From Devosia sp. MC521 (GTDB taxonomy: Bacteria > Pseudomonadota > Alphaproteobacteria > Rhizobiales > Devosiaceae): DNA of 64,000 bases. Below are positions 1 through 9,935 of the stretch, piece after piece. Every line of letters starts with the position of its first letter. Position 1 is the stretch's first letter. Location: positions 1 through 64,000 of the forward strand of contig NZ_CP059902.1 of the NCBI RefSeq assembly GCF_014127105.1, read 5' to 3'. A program made the translations under genes and the position numbers. A model generated the notes under the pieces. It worked only from the letters and a program-made list of their open reading frames with translations, was not told the DNA's origin and made no database searches.

Positions 1-447
1 CGGAGCCTGAGTACAGGAGCCGACCCAAAGATAAGCCCAGTTTGGGTGAGGGTTTGGGGTGGTACTTTTGACGGCCTCGTCAGAAGGAATGCCAGAGTTA
101 GATTGTTTTGGCGGCAGCGTAGCGTAACGCCGTCGGGTCATTCGAGGTTGGCAGAGCGTAGACCTTCGGCCGGGTAGGCCGGATCAATAAAAGGTCAATA
201 GGATAACGGCGACTTCTGTCGGCCGGGGATTTTATTTGTGCCCGAATTCGGGCGCAACGGCGAAGCGTTGCTTCTGGCGGAAAGCTGGCGCGATGCGAAT
301 TTGAACACTACTGCCGGGCTTTGCGGATCCGGCAGAACAACCATGGGGTCACGACCAATGATGCGACAGGCGACCGCGGGCAGGGATGACTTGGCTTTAG
401 CTAGCGACCCCTCCTCTACTATTTTGAACAAAGGCGGCGATTCTGTT
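1..447 (+). other. Non-coding leader upstream of dnaA
   Basis: No gene is supported in this stretch. I looked for the DnaA box TTATCCACA and near matches on both strands and found none, so it does not look like a classical box-rich oriC. The part from 238 to 447 is open in the dnaA frame, but it reads as low-complexity, non-homologous sequence and is best taken as untranslated leader. GC-rich inverted segments occur around 165-182 (GGCCGG repeats). The region probably carries the dnaA promoter, but I cannot place -35/-10 boxes with confidence. Confidence 0.5.
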
Positions 448-1920
448 ATGTCGGGCACCCAAGACTCTTCCGAAAATCAGCGCGAACTTTGGGTTCGTGT
501 GCGTGCCCGTCTGAAGGCATCTGTCGGTGAAGACGTCTTTACCTCCTGGTTTGCGCGTCTCGAACTTGAAGAAATCGTCGAAGATCTGGTCCACTTGAGC
601 GCGCCAACGCGTTTCTTGTGCTCGTGGGTTCAGTCCAATTATTCCGATCGTATCGTTGAGGCTTTCCGCAATGATCTGCCTGATGTTGCCCGCATCCAGG
701 TGACCATGCGCGTCAACGGTCAGGTCAAGCGCATCATGCCGGTCGTTGAAGCGCCTGCTCCAGAAGCGCCAGTGCTGGAAATCGCCCACAGCTCAAGCGC
801 TGCCGCATCGCCTTCGGCATCCGCTGCTGCCCAGCCGCGTCTTGTGCCGCAGAGCACAGCAAAGAATGGTGACGCCCTTTCGGGGAGCGCGATCGATCCG
901 CGCATGACCTTCGAGACGTTTGTCTCAGGCGAAGCCAATGACATGGCCTTCGGTGTGGCCAAGCAGATTGCCAACGCTGCGATCAACAATACCGTAACCT
1001 TCAATCCGGTCTTTATTCATTCCTCGGTCGGTCTGGGTAAATCGCACCTTCTCAATGCAATTGCGCATGCTGTTTCAGAAGCCGATCCGTCCAAGAACAT
1101 CGTCTATCTGACCGCAGACCACTTCATGTACCACTTCATTACTGCCGTTCAGCGCCAGTCCGCGCTCGGCTTTAAGGAATGGTTGCGCCGTGTTGATCTG
1201 TTGCTGATCGATGACATGCAGTTCCTGCAGGGCAAGTCGGCGACCGAGTTCGGTCACACGTTGGGCACTCTGCTCACCGGCGCCAAGCAGGTTGTTGTGG
1301 CGGCCGACAGCCCGCCGCGCGATCTCGAAATGCTTGATGATCGCGTTAAGTCGCGTCTGTCGGGCGGCTTGGTCGTTCCAATCCAGAATTTTGATGTCGA
1401 GCTGCGCCGCGCCATCGTTCAGCGTCGTGCTGATCAGGTCAATTCGCGCTTTGGCATGCAGTTCCCAACGGCGGTCATCGACTACATCGCACGCGCTGTG
1501 AATAGCCATGGTCGTGACCTCGATGGCGCCGTGAACCGTCTCGTGGCTGCAAATCAGCTGACCGGTGAGTTGATCACCGTACCGCTGGCCGAAAAGACCC
1601 TCGCCGATCTCATTCGTGCTCGCGATGCCAAGCGCGTCCGTATCGAAGACATTCTCAAGATCGTCTCGCGCCACTACAAGGTGCCACGTAACGAGCTTTT
1701 GTCAGCCCGTCGTTCGCGTGACGTTGTGCGTCCGCGCCAGATCGCCATGTTCTTGGCCAAGGCGCTCACCCAGCGTTCGCTGCCAGAAATTGGCCGTCGC
1801 TTTGGCGGTCGTGATCACACCACCGTTCTTCACTCGGTTCGTAAGGTCGAGCAGATGATCAAGGACGATGTGGAATTGGGTCAGGAAATCGAGCTCTTGA
1901 AGCGCATGCTTGAGGAATAA
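448..1920 (+). CDS. dnaA: Chromosomal replication initiator protein DnaA
   Basis: DnaA binds DnaA boxes at oriC and opens the duplex to start replication. From the ATG at 448 the product is 490 residues, the usual alphaproteobacterial length. Domain I begins at once (ELWVRVRARLKASVG, then VFTSWFARLE). A variable Ala/Pro/Ser-rich linker follows. The AAA+ domain has the variant Walker A HSSVGLGKSHLLNAI and Walker B LLLIDDMQFL. The C-terminal DNA-binding domain has RQIAMFLAKALTQRSLPEIG and the signature GGRDHTTVLHSVRKVE. The reading frame is open back to 238, but homology begins at 448, with AAAGGCGG upstream as ribosome binding site. It is followed by a strong hairpin terminator and then dnaN on the same strand. 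Confidence 0.97.
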   Translation: MSGTQDSSENQRELWVRVRARLKASVGEDVFTSWFARLELEEIVEDLVHLSAPTRFLCSWVQSNYSDRIVEAFRNDLPDVARIQVTMRVNGQVKRIMPVVEAPAPEAPVLEIAHSSSAAASPSASAAAQPRLVPQSTAKNGDALSGSAIDPRMTFETFVSGEANDMAFGVAKQIANAAINNTVTFNPVFIHSSVGLGKSHLLNAIAHAVSEADPSKNIVYLTADHFMYHFITAVQRQSALGFKEWLRRVDLLLIDDMQFLQGKSATEFGHTLGTLLTGAKQVVVAADSPPRDLEMLDDRVKSRLSGGLVVPIQNFDVELRRAIVQRRADQVNSRFGMQFPTAVIDYIARAVNSHGRDLDGAVNRLVAANQLTGELITVPLAEKTLADLIRARDAKRVRIEDILKIVSRHYKVPRNELLSARRSRDVVRPRQIAMFLAKALTQRSLPEIGRRFGGRDHTTVLHSVRKVEQMIKDDVELGQEIELLKRMLEE

Positions 1921-1943
1921 GCCTCCTCGTCTGACACGCAATC

Positions 1944-1971
1944 AAAAGGCGGCCTTAGGGTCGCCTTTTTT
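1944..1971 (+). terminator. Rho-independent terminator of dnaA
   Basis: AAAAGGCG pairs with CGCCTTTT across a short loop, followed by a T run. It lies 24 bases after the dnaA stop, so dnaN probably has its own promoter. Confidence 0.75.
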
Positions 1972-1984
1972 CGTAAGTGCGGGT

Positions 1985-2018
1985 TGTGGATGGCGAGAAA
2001 ATGAAGCCCTGATCCACA
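1985..2018. promoter_or_regulatory. Possible weak DnaA-box-like sites between dnaA and dnaN
   Basis: TGATCCACA at 2010-2018 differs from TTATCCACA at one base. TGTGGATGG at 1985-1993 differs from the reverse-complement box at two bases. The two sites are 25 bases apart in the dnaA-dnaN gap, where origin or DnaA-control elements lie in some bacteria. Two degenerate sites are not enough to call an origin. They may be chance or an autoregulatory element for dnaN. Confidence 0.25.
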
Positions 2019-2122
2019 GCTTGCAGAGGAGTGGTCTTGCCAATTTGCGGCGAAACTGTAAACGTCCCAGACCCGGCCATCGGCCGGTGTTTGCAGCAGC
2101 GTACCGCCAGGATTAGCCGGAT

Positions 2123-3244
2123 ATGAAAGTTACCCTCGAACGCAATCACCTGCTCAAGTCGCTGAGCCATGTGCATCGGGTGGTCGAGCGCCGTAATACC
2201 TACCCAATTCTGGCCAACGTGCTGTTCAAGGCCAGTGAAGATCACATCGAGTTGCGGGCGACCGACCTTGATATCGAGGTCACCGAAAGCGTGCCTGCCA
2301 TGGTCTCGACCCCAGGGTCGACCACCGTTCCGGCTCACACCCTATATGAAATCGTGCGCAAGCTCGCCGATGGTTCAGAAGTGAAGCTCGAAACCGACGG
2401 TGGGGACAATATGGTCCTGACCTCTGGTCGTTCGCGCTTTAACTTGGCGTGCCTTTCGCCTGACAGCTTCCCCGATCTCAAGTCGGGCACATTCGCGCAT
2501 GAATTCGACATCGCAGCGTCCTCGCTGCGTGAATTGATCGAACGCACACAGTTTGCGATCTCAAACGAAGAAACCCGTTATTATCTCAACGGCATCTACT
2601 TCCATGCCATTGAAAACTCGGCGACCGGCAGCCTCTTCCGCGCTGTTGCTACGGACGGTCACCGCATGGCCCGTGCTGAAATCCCAGCGCCAAATGGCGC
2701 CGAAGGCATGAGCGGCATTATCGTCCCGAAGAAGACCGTTGGCGAAGTTCAAAAACTTCTCGATGGTGTTGATGGTGACATCCACGTTGAAGTGTCGGAC
2801 ACCAAGATCCGCTTCACGGTCGGTCCTGTGCTGCTGCTCTCCAAGCTCATCGAAGGCACCTTCCCGGACTACGATCGCGTCACGCCAAAAAACAACGACA
2901 AGCTGATGATCGTTGATAAGGCGGGCTTTGCGACTGCAGTTGACCGTGTGTCGACCATCGCTTCGGATCGCGGCGGTAAGGCTGTAAAGCTTCAGGCCTC
3001 TAATGGCCTTCTCGAACTCACTGTGACCAATCCGGATCACGGGACGGCAAGCGAAGAAGTGGCGGTTGAGTTCGACGTCGAAGGTTTTGAGATCGGCTTC
3101 AATGCCCGTTACCTTCTCGACATCATCACCCAGATCCGCTCTGAAAGCGCCGAGTTCCTGTTTAACGATGCGAACTCGCCAACGCTGGTGAAGGAAGAGG
3201 GCGAAGCCAATGCGCTTTATGTCCTCATGCCGATGCGCGTCTAA
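2123..3244 (+). CDS. dnaN: DNA polymerase III subunit beta (sliding clamp)
   Basis: The beta clamp forms a dimeric ring that tethers polymerase III and other replication and repair proteins to DNA. The 373-residue length is normal. The start MKVTLERNHLLKSLSHVHRVVERR fits the alphaproteobacterial family in two short parts (MKVTLERNHLLKSL, then VVERRNTYPILANV). It ends with the conserved ALYVLMPMRV, which includes the C-terminal MPMR element. All three clamp repeats are covered. It follows dnaA by about 200 bases, and recF lies about 100 bases downstream beyond a small hairpin. Confidence 0.97.
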   Translation: MKVTLERNHLLKSLSHVHRVVERRNTYPILANVLFKASEDHIELRATDLDIEVTESVPAMVSTPGSTTVPAHTLYEIVRKLADGSEVKLETDGGDNMVLTSGRSRFNLACLSPDSFPDLKSGTFAHEFDIAASSLRELIERTQFAISNEETRYYLNGIYFHAIENSATGSLFRAVATDGHRMARAEIPAPNGAEGMSGIIVPKKTVGEVQKLLDGVDGDIHVEVSDTKIRFTVGPVLLLSKLIEGTFPDYDRVTPKNNDKLMIVDKAGFATAVDRVSTIASDRGGKAVKLQASNGLLELTVTNPDHGTASEEVAVEFDVEGFEIGFNARYLLDIITQIRSESAEFLFNDANSPTLVKEEGEANALYVLMPMRV

Positions 3245-3280
3245 GAGGCTTCTGCGTTAGAGCCATCTCTTGACTAACAG

Positions 3281-3303
3281 GACCTCTCCCGTCGGGGGAG
3301 GTC
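3281..3303 (+). terminator. Hairpin between dnaN and recF
   Basis: GACCTCTCCC pairs with GGGGGAGGTC (one G-U pair) over a three-base GTC loop. Only a weak TT follows, so this may be an attenuator or RNA-stability element rather than a full terminator. recF starts 38 bases later and has no other obvious promoter. Confidence 0.5.
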
Positions 3304-3340
3304 TTCCGATTCAAAGGCCTAGTGGGAAAGGGGCTAGAAT

Positions 3341-4459
3341 TTGATCCGCCATCTTTCTCGTATTCGCCTTACCGCCTTCCGGAATTATGCGAGCGCCGCG
3401 CTCGACATTGATGAGCGCCATGTTGTGCTCACAGGCGCAAACGGTTCGGGTAAAACCAATCTGTTGGAAGCGGTGTCTGTTTTATCGCCCGGTCGCGGAT
3501 TGCGCGGGGCCAGCTTTGACACGCTCCAGGGTTACGGCTCAGATCTACCGTGGGCCGTCGCCGCGACGATTGAGACCGAGCTGGGTCCCACAGATATTGG
3601 CACCGGCGCCTTGGCCGACGGCGGTCGTCGCGTGCGGATCAATGGGGCCAATGCGCGCTCCATTGAGGCCATGAGTGACTATATGCGCGTGCTCTGGCTC
3701 ACCCCGGCCATGGATGGGCTTTTCTCGGGGCCCGCAGGCGAACGGCGGCGGTTTCTCGATCGCCTGGTCACGACACTCATCCCTTCACACTCCTCCGCAG
3801 TAACTGACTTTGAAAAAGCCATGCGGCAGCGCAATAAGCTGCTTGAAGAGGGCGGGGACGCGCGTTGGCTTTCGGCGGTCGAGGCGCAGATGGCTCAGTT
3901 CGGCGCATCGGTCTATCTCAACCGAACTGACAGCCTACAGCATCTTCAGGCGCTGATCGTCGAAAGTGTTGAAGAGGGTAGTTTCCCCGCAGCCCAGTTG
4001 TCGCTGACGCCCTTGTTTGACGATGTGGCTGTGCCTGAGACGTCTGCTGACCTTGAAAGTCTTCTGGCGCAACGCTGGCATGATTTGCGGGGTCTAGATC
4101 GTGCTGCAGGACGCACCACATCAGGACCGCATAGGGTGGATCTCGAAGTCGTCCACAGCCAAAAGGCGATGCCTGCCGCCTTAGGGTCTACTGGAGAGCA
4201 AAAGGCGCTCCTGATCGGGCTTATTTTGGCTCACGCCCGTTTGGTGCGACTGCGCACCGGGATTGTCCCTTTCCTGCTTCTTGACGAAATTGCCGCTCAT
4301 CTCGACCCAGATCGCCGCCGGGCCCTTTTTGCAGCCCTTGATGGGCTCGAAACGCAGTGTTTTTTGACGGGTACAGACCCTATTCTCTTCGAGGCGCTCG
4401 AAGATCGGGCACAAAGAATTACCGTGCGTGATGGGCGCTTGAGCCTTCATTCGCACTAA
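3341..4459 (+). CDS. recF: DNA replication/repair protein RecF
   Basis: RecF is an SMC-like ATPase that helps load RecA on gapped DNA. The 372-residue product begins with MIRHLSRIRLTAFRNY and has Walker A TGANGSGKTNLLEA near residues 31-44. The ABC-type signature region reads TSGPHRVDLEV and STGEQKALLIGLILAHA, and Walker B is FLLLDEIAAHLD. The start codon is TTG at 3341, preceded by GGAAAGGGG; no ATG fits better because the conserved N-terminus begins here. The gene lies between dnaN and gyrB, its classic position. Confidence 0.94.
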   Translation: MIRHLSRIRLTAFRNYASAALDIDERHVVLTGANGSGKTNLLEAVSVLSPGRGLRGASFDTLQGYGSDLPWAVAATIETELGPTDIGTGALADGGRRVRINGANARSIEAMSDYMRVLWLTPAMDGLFSGPAGERRRFLDRLVTTLIPSHSSAVTDFEKAMRQRNKLLEEGGDARWLSAVEAQMAQFGASVYLNRTDSLQHLQALIVESVEEGSFPAAQLSLTPLFDDVAVPETSADLESLLAQRWHDLRGLDRAAGRTTSGPHRVDLEVVHSQKAMPAALGSTGEQKALLIGLILAHARLVRLRTGIVPFLLLDEIAAHLDPDRRRALFAALDGLETQCFLTGTDPILFEALEDRAQRITVRDGRLSLHSH

Positions 4460-4557
4460 GCTGCGAGAGGGTGCGGCAATAACGGGCTCAATCCCCGGTC
4501 AAACACCGTCAAAGTGCCAATTTCCTTGGGGTTTGCGCCCCTTTGGGCTAGTACTAA

Positions 4558-7017
<2,460 letters not shown>

Positions 7018-7039
7018 GGCCGGGGATAAGTTTGACGAT

Positions 7040-7074
7040 AAAAGCGGCTCCTTCGGGGGCCGCTTTTTTGTTTT
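7040..7074 (+). terminator. Rho-independent terminator of gyrB
   Basis: AAAGCGGC and GCCGCTTTTTT form a strong stem over CTTCGGGG, followed by TTTTTTGTTTT. It closes the dnaA-gyrB cluster. Confidence 0.85.
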
Positions 7075-7194
7075 GGGCGAGCCGAAATTGTTCAGGAAAT
7101 CGAACATCACTGTTCCCTGCGCGGGGGTTATCTCGGGGGCCGACAGCGCCTAGATTGGCTGTCAATGTTGCGTCATAGCGCTGAAAGGTTTGCC

Positions 7195-8217
7195 ATGAAA
7201 AAGATTGGCTTTTTGTCCTTTGGACATTGGAGTGCTGCACCCAATTCCCAAGCGCGGAGCGCTTCGGATGTTTTGCTGCAGTCGATTGATTTAGCTGTTG
7301 CCGCAGAAGAACTTGGCGCTGATGGCGCGTATTTCCGCGTGCACCATTTTGCCCGCCAACTGGCTTCGCCTTTCCCTCTTTTGGCGGCTATTGGCGCGAA
7401 AACCAAAAAGATCGAAATCGGCACGGCCGTTATCGATATGCGCTATGAGAACCCGCTCTATATGGCGGAGGACGCTGGCGCGGCAGATCTCATTTCGGGC
7501 GGCCGTTTGCAGCTTGGTATTAGCCGCGGCTCGCCGGAGCAGGTGATCGATGGCTATCGCTACTTCGGCTACAACCCGGAAGAGGGCAAAACAGATCAGG
7601 ACATGGCGCGCCAAAACGCAGAGGTATTCTGGGAGGTGTTGAAGGGGCGCGGGTTCGCGCAGCCTAACCCACGGCCGATGTTCCCAAATCCGCCGGGCCT
7701 CCTGCGTCTCGAGCCACATTCTGAAGGTCTTCGTGACCGGATTTGGTGGGGTGCAGCGAGCGATGCGACGGCGATTTGGGCTGCGCAGCTCGGGATGAAT
7801 TTGCAGTCTTCGACGCTCAAATTTGATGAGAGCGGCAAGCCCTTCCATGTCCAGCAAGCCGAACAAATTCGGGCTTATCGGGCTGCTTGGAAAGAAGCGG
7901 GACATGAGCGGGAGCCGCGTGTTTCGGTGAGCCGTTCGATCTTTGCGATCACCTCTGACGAGGACCGGGCCTACTTTGGCGCAGGTCAGCGTGAGGAAGA
8001 TCAGTTCGGCTATATTGAGCCAGAAAAACGCGCTGTGTTTGGGCGCGGTTATACCGGCGCGCCGGAGCGCATTATTGAAGAGCTGCGGCAGGATGAGGCG
8101 ATTGCCGAAGCCGACACCCTGCTCATCACGGTGCCGAACCAACTGGGCGTCGACTATAATGCTCACGTGATCGAGAACATTCTCAAGCACGTGGCTCCGG
8201 CGCTGGGCTGGCGCTAA
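7195..8217 (+). CDS. LLM-class flavin-dependent monooxygenase (Atu2307/SP_0267-type)
   Basis: This is a luciferase-like flavin-dependent oxidoreductase with the F420/FMN TIM-barrel fold; substrate unknown. The 340-residue product starts MKKIGFLSFGHWS. It contains AVAAEELGADGAYFRVHHFA, with the conserved acidic and His residues of the barrel, and GRLQLGISRGSPEQVI, which resembles the flavin phosphate-binding part of this family. An in-frame ATG exists 30 bases earlier, but 7195 has a GAAAGG ribosome binding site and matches the family start. It stands alone between two terminators, so it is monocistronic. The subfamily name is recalled, not searched. Confidence 0.88.
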   Translation: MKKIGFLSFGHWSAAPNSQARSASDVLLQSIDLAVAAEELGADGAYFRVHHFARQLASPFPLLAAIGAKTKKIEIGTAVIDMRYENPLYMAEDAGAADLISGGRLQLGISRGSPEQVIDGYRYFGYNPEEGKTDQDMARQNAEVFWEVLKGRGFAQPNPRPMFPNPPGLLRLEPHSEGLRDRIWWGAASDATAIWAAQLGMNLQSSTLKFDESGKPFHVQQAEQIRAYRAAWKEAGHEREPRVSVSRSIFAITSDEDRAYFGAGQREEDQFGYIEPEKRAVFGRGYTGAPERIIEELRQDEAIAEADTLLITVPNQLGVDYNAHVIENILKHVAPALGWR

Positions 8218-8231
8218 GACGTGACGAGATG

Positions 8232-8264
8232 AAGGGGCTCCGAATATTTGTGGGGCCCTTTTTG
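8232..8264. terminator. Terminator between convergent genes
   Basis: AAGGGGCTCC pairs with GGGGCCCTTT through about ten pairs including G-U, followed by TTTT. It sits between the ends of the flavin monooxygenase (+) and the zincin-like gene (-) and may serve mainly the plus strand. Confidence 0.65.
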
Positions 8265-8277
8265 CAGCATTGGCCCG

Positions 8278-8799
8278 CTATGGCATTTTATGGGCGGAGT
8301 GCTGGCATTTATTGGCCTCCCAATAGGCATCTACGCGCGAAAAAGAGCCTGAGGCCAAAAATTCTACCTGCGCAGCGAAGGCCATAGCGCGGCATTCGTC
8401 TGGTCCGGCGACGACGTGAACGAGTTCATGTAAAATGGTGAGGGTGCGTAGCCCATCTGAGCCTTGCCGCGAAAACTGCGGGCAGAGGGTTAGCGTGATT
8501 GTATCATCGCGGGGCGGGGTGGTGACAAATGCCGCAAACTTACCGCAGAGGCCGCTGGTGTCGGGCTGATCGAAAATGATGAGCTCGACGGTTTTGCCCC
8601 AATAGGGTGAGGCAAAGCGGCGGTGCTCGAGGGCGTCGCTATAGGCGCGCAGATCGATGTCGAAGGCAGCGCCGTTCAGTGCGGGCGCAGCAGAGCGAAA
8701 ATAGGCTTTCGCATCATCGAGCGCGCGGCCAATAGGGTCTGCTTGCGTTGGGACAACGCAGGAGAACACGGCGAAAAGAACCAAAAGCCAAAGACGCAT
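8278..8799 (-). CDS. Secreted zincin-like hypothetical protein (HExxH)
   Basis: A 173-residue protein with a clear signal peptide (MRLWLLVLFAVFSCVVPTQA, cleavage probably after TQA). It is predicted to be periplasmic. A zinc-protease-like motif HELVHVV is followed by GPDECRAMAFAAQ. Four later cysteines (LCGKF, LCPQF, DEC, KCQH) could form two disulfides. The layout recalls M35/aspzincin-like peptidases, but I cannot confirm the third metal ligand. No specific function is assigned. The alpha/beta hydrolase gene lies upstream on the same strand, 37 bases away. Confidence 0.75.
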   Translation of the reverse strand: MRLWLLVLFAVFSCVVPTQADPIGRALDDAKAYFRSAAPALNGAAFDIDLRAYSDALEHRRFASPYWGKTVELIIFDQPDTSGLCGKFAAFVTTPPRDDTITLTLCPQFSRQGSDGLRTLTILHELVHVVAGPDECRAMAFAAQVEFLASGSFSRVDAYWEANKCQHSAHKMP

Positions 8800-8836
8800 T
8801 TGGTTGTTCTCGCCGCAAATTGTGGCAGTGACAAGC

Positions 8837-9655
8837 CTAGGTTTTGAGGAAGCGGATCAGGTCTGCGACCAACTCGGTTTTGTGGGTCGCAAAGAGCCCG
8901 TGCGGGCCATCATATTCAATCAGCGTCGCGTTCTTGATCCCGTCGACAGCGGCATGCGCGGAGGCTTCAATCGGCACCGTCTTGTCCTTAGTGCCGTGAA
9001 TAATGAGGGTTGGAACGTTAAAGGCTGCAAGATCGGGCCGGAAATCGGTCGTGGCGAACGCCGCCGCGCAGGCTAGAGTTGGTTTTAGCCCTGCCTGCAT
9101 GGCAACGGCCCAAGCGTGGTGAACTTCTTCGTCAGAGGTGGCGTTGCCGAAGAGGCCAATCCCGAAAAAGTCCTGAAAGAAGCTGGCAAAGAACTTGGCG
9201 CGGTCCTCTTTCATGCCTGCTGTCATGTCGTCGAAAACCGATTGCTGCGTGCCGTTGGGATTGTCCTCAGTCTTGAGCATATAGGGCACGACGGAGGCGA
9301 CTAGCGCTGCGTGGCTGATTTTAGCGCCACCGTGGCGGGACATATAGCGGGCGACTTCGCCCCCGCCCATGGAAAAACCAACCAGGGCCGCATCATCTGC
9401 CCCGGTATGGGCAATGACATCGGCGAGATCATCAGCCAGCGTGTCATAATCATAGCCTTCCCAAGGCTGTTCGGATCGGCCAAATCCCCGGCGGTCATAG
9501 CTGATGGCGCGGAAGCCCGCCTCAGCGAGCGCCAAAGCGCCATCGTCCCAGCTGTCGGCTGAGAGGGGCCAGCCATGAAGCAGGATCACAGGGCGTCCTG
9601 TGCCCCAATCCTTGTAATAGAGCGCGGTGCCGTCACGGGTGTTGAGATAGGGCAT
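8837..9655 (-). CDS. Alpha/beta hydrolase, non-haem chloroperoxidase type
   Basis: A cytoplasmic alpha/beta-hydrolase of 272 residues resembling the bacterial arylesterase/chloroperoxidase group. The oxyanion-hole motif is HGWPLSADSW, and the nucleophile elbow is GFSMGGGE with Ser as nucleophile. The acid lies in IHGTKDKTVP and the catalytic His in DGPHGLF. The start is taken at 9655 (MPYLNTRDG), behind GGAGG; a longer frame to 9697 lacks homology. The physiological substrate is unknown. Haloperoxidase activity of such enzymes is usually a side reaction. Confidence 0.9.
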   Translation of the reverse strand: MPYLNTRDGTALYYKDWGTGRPVILLHGWPLSADSWDDGALALAEAGFRAISYDRRGFGRSEQPWEGYDYDTLADDLADVIAHTGADDAALVGFSMGGGEVARYMSRHGGAKISHAALVASVVPYMLKTEDNPNGTQQSVFDDMTAGMKEDRAKFFASFFQDFFGIGLFGNATSDEEVHHAWAVAMQAGLKPTLACAAAFATTDFRPDLAAFNVPTLIIHGTKDKTVPIEASAHAAVDGIKNATLIEYDGPHGLFATHKTELVADLIRFLKT

Positions 9656-9935
9656 ATCAGCCTCCAGGGGTTTTCCTGAGAAGGGTGGTGGCCCCAAATT
9701 GTTCCCAAGTGTCGGCTCCTGCGCGCATGGGTTAAGCCTACTCCCTTGTTTCTACACGGATCGGTGAGCCGCTAAACGCTCTACAAAGTGCCACATTTTG
9801 GGGCGATAAGGCGCAATCGCGCTGCGAAGCAATGGGGAAGGGTGCGTTCATCTTCTCCATTCGCTCGGCCGTGGTTTCCCTCAGCTTGGGAAAGAGGTAG
9901 AAGCTGCGTAATCCACTTCTGGACAGGACTGCTTG

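Noticed and set aside
238-447. In-frame extension of dnaA to an upstream GTG
   Set aside because: The sequence has no DnaA homology, and the ATG at 448 has a ribosome binding site and gives the usual length.
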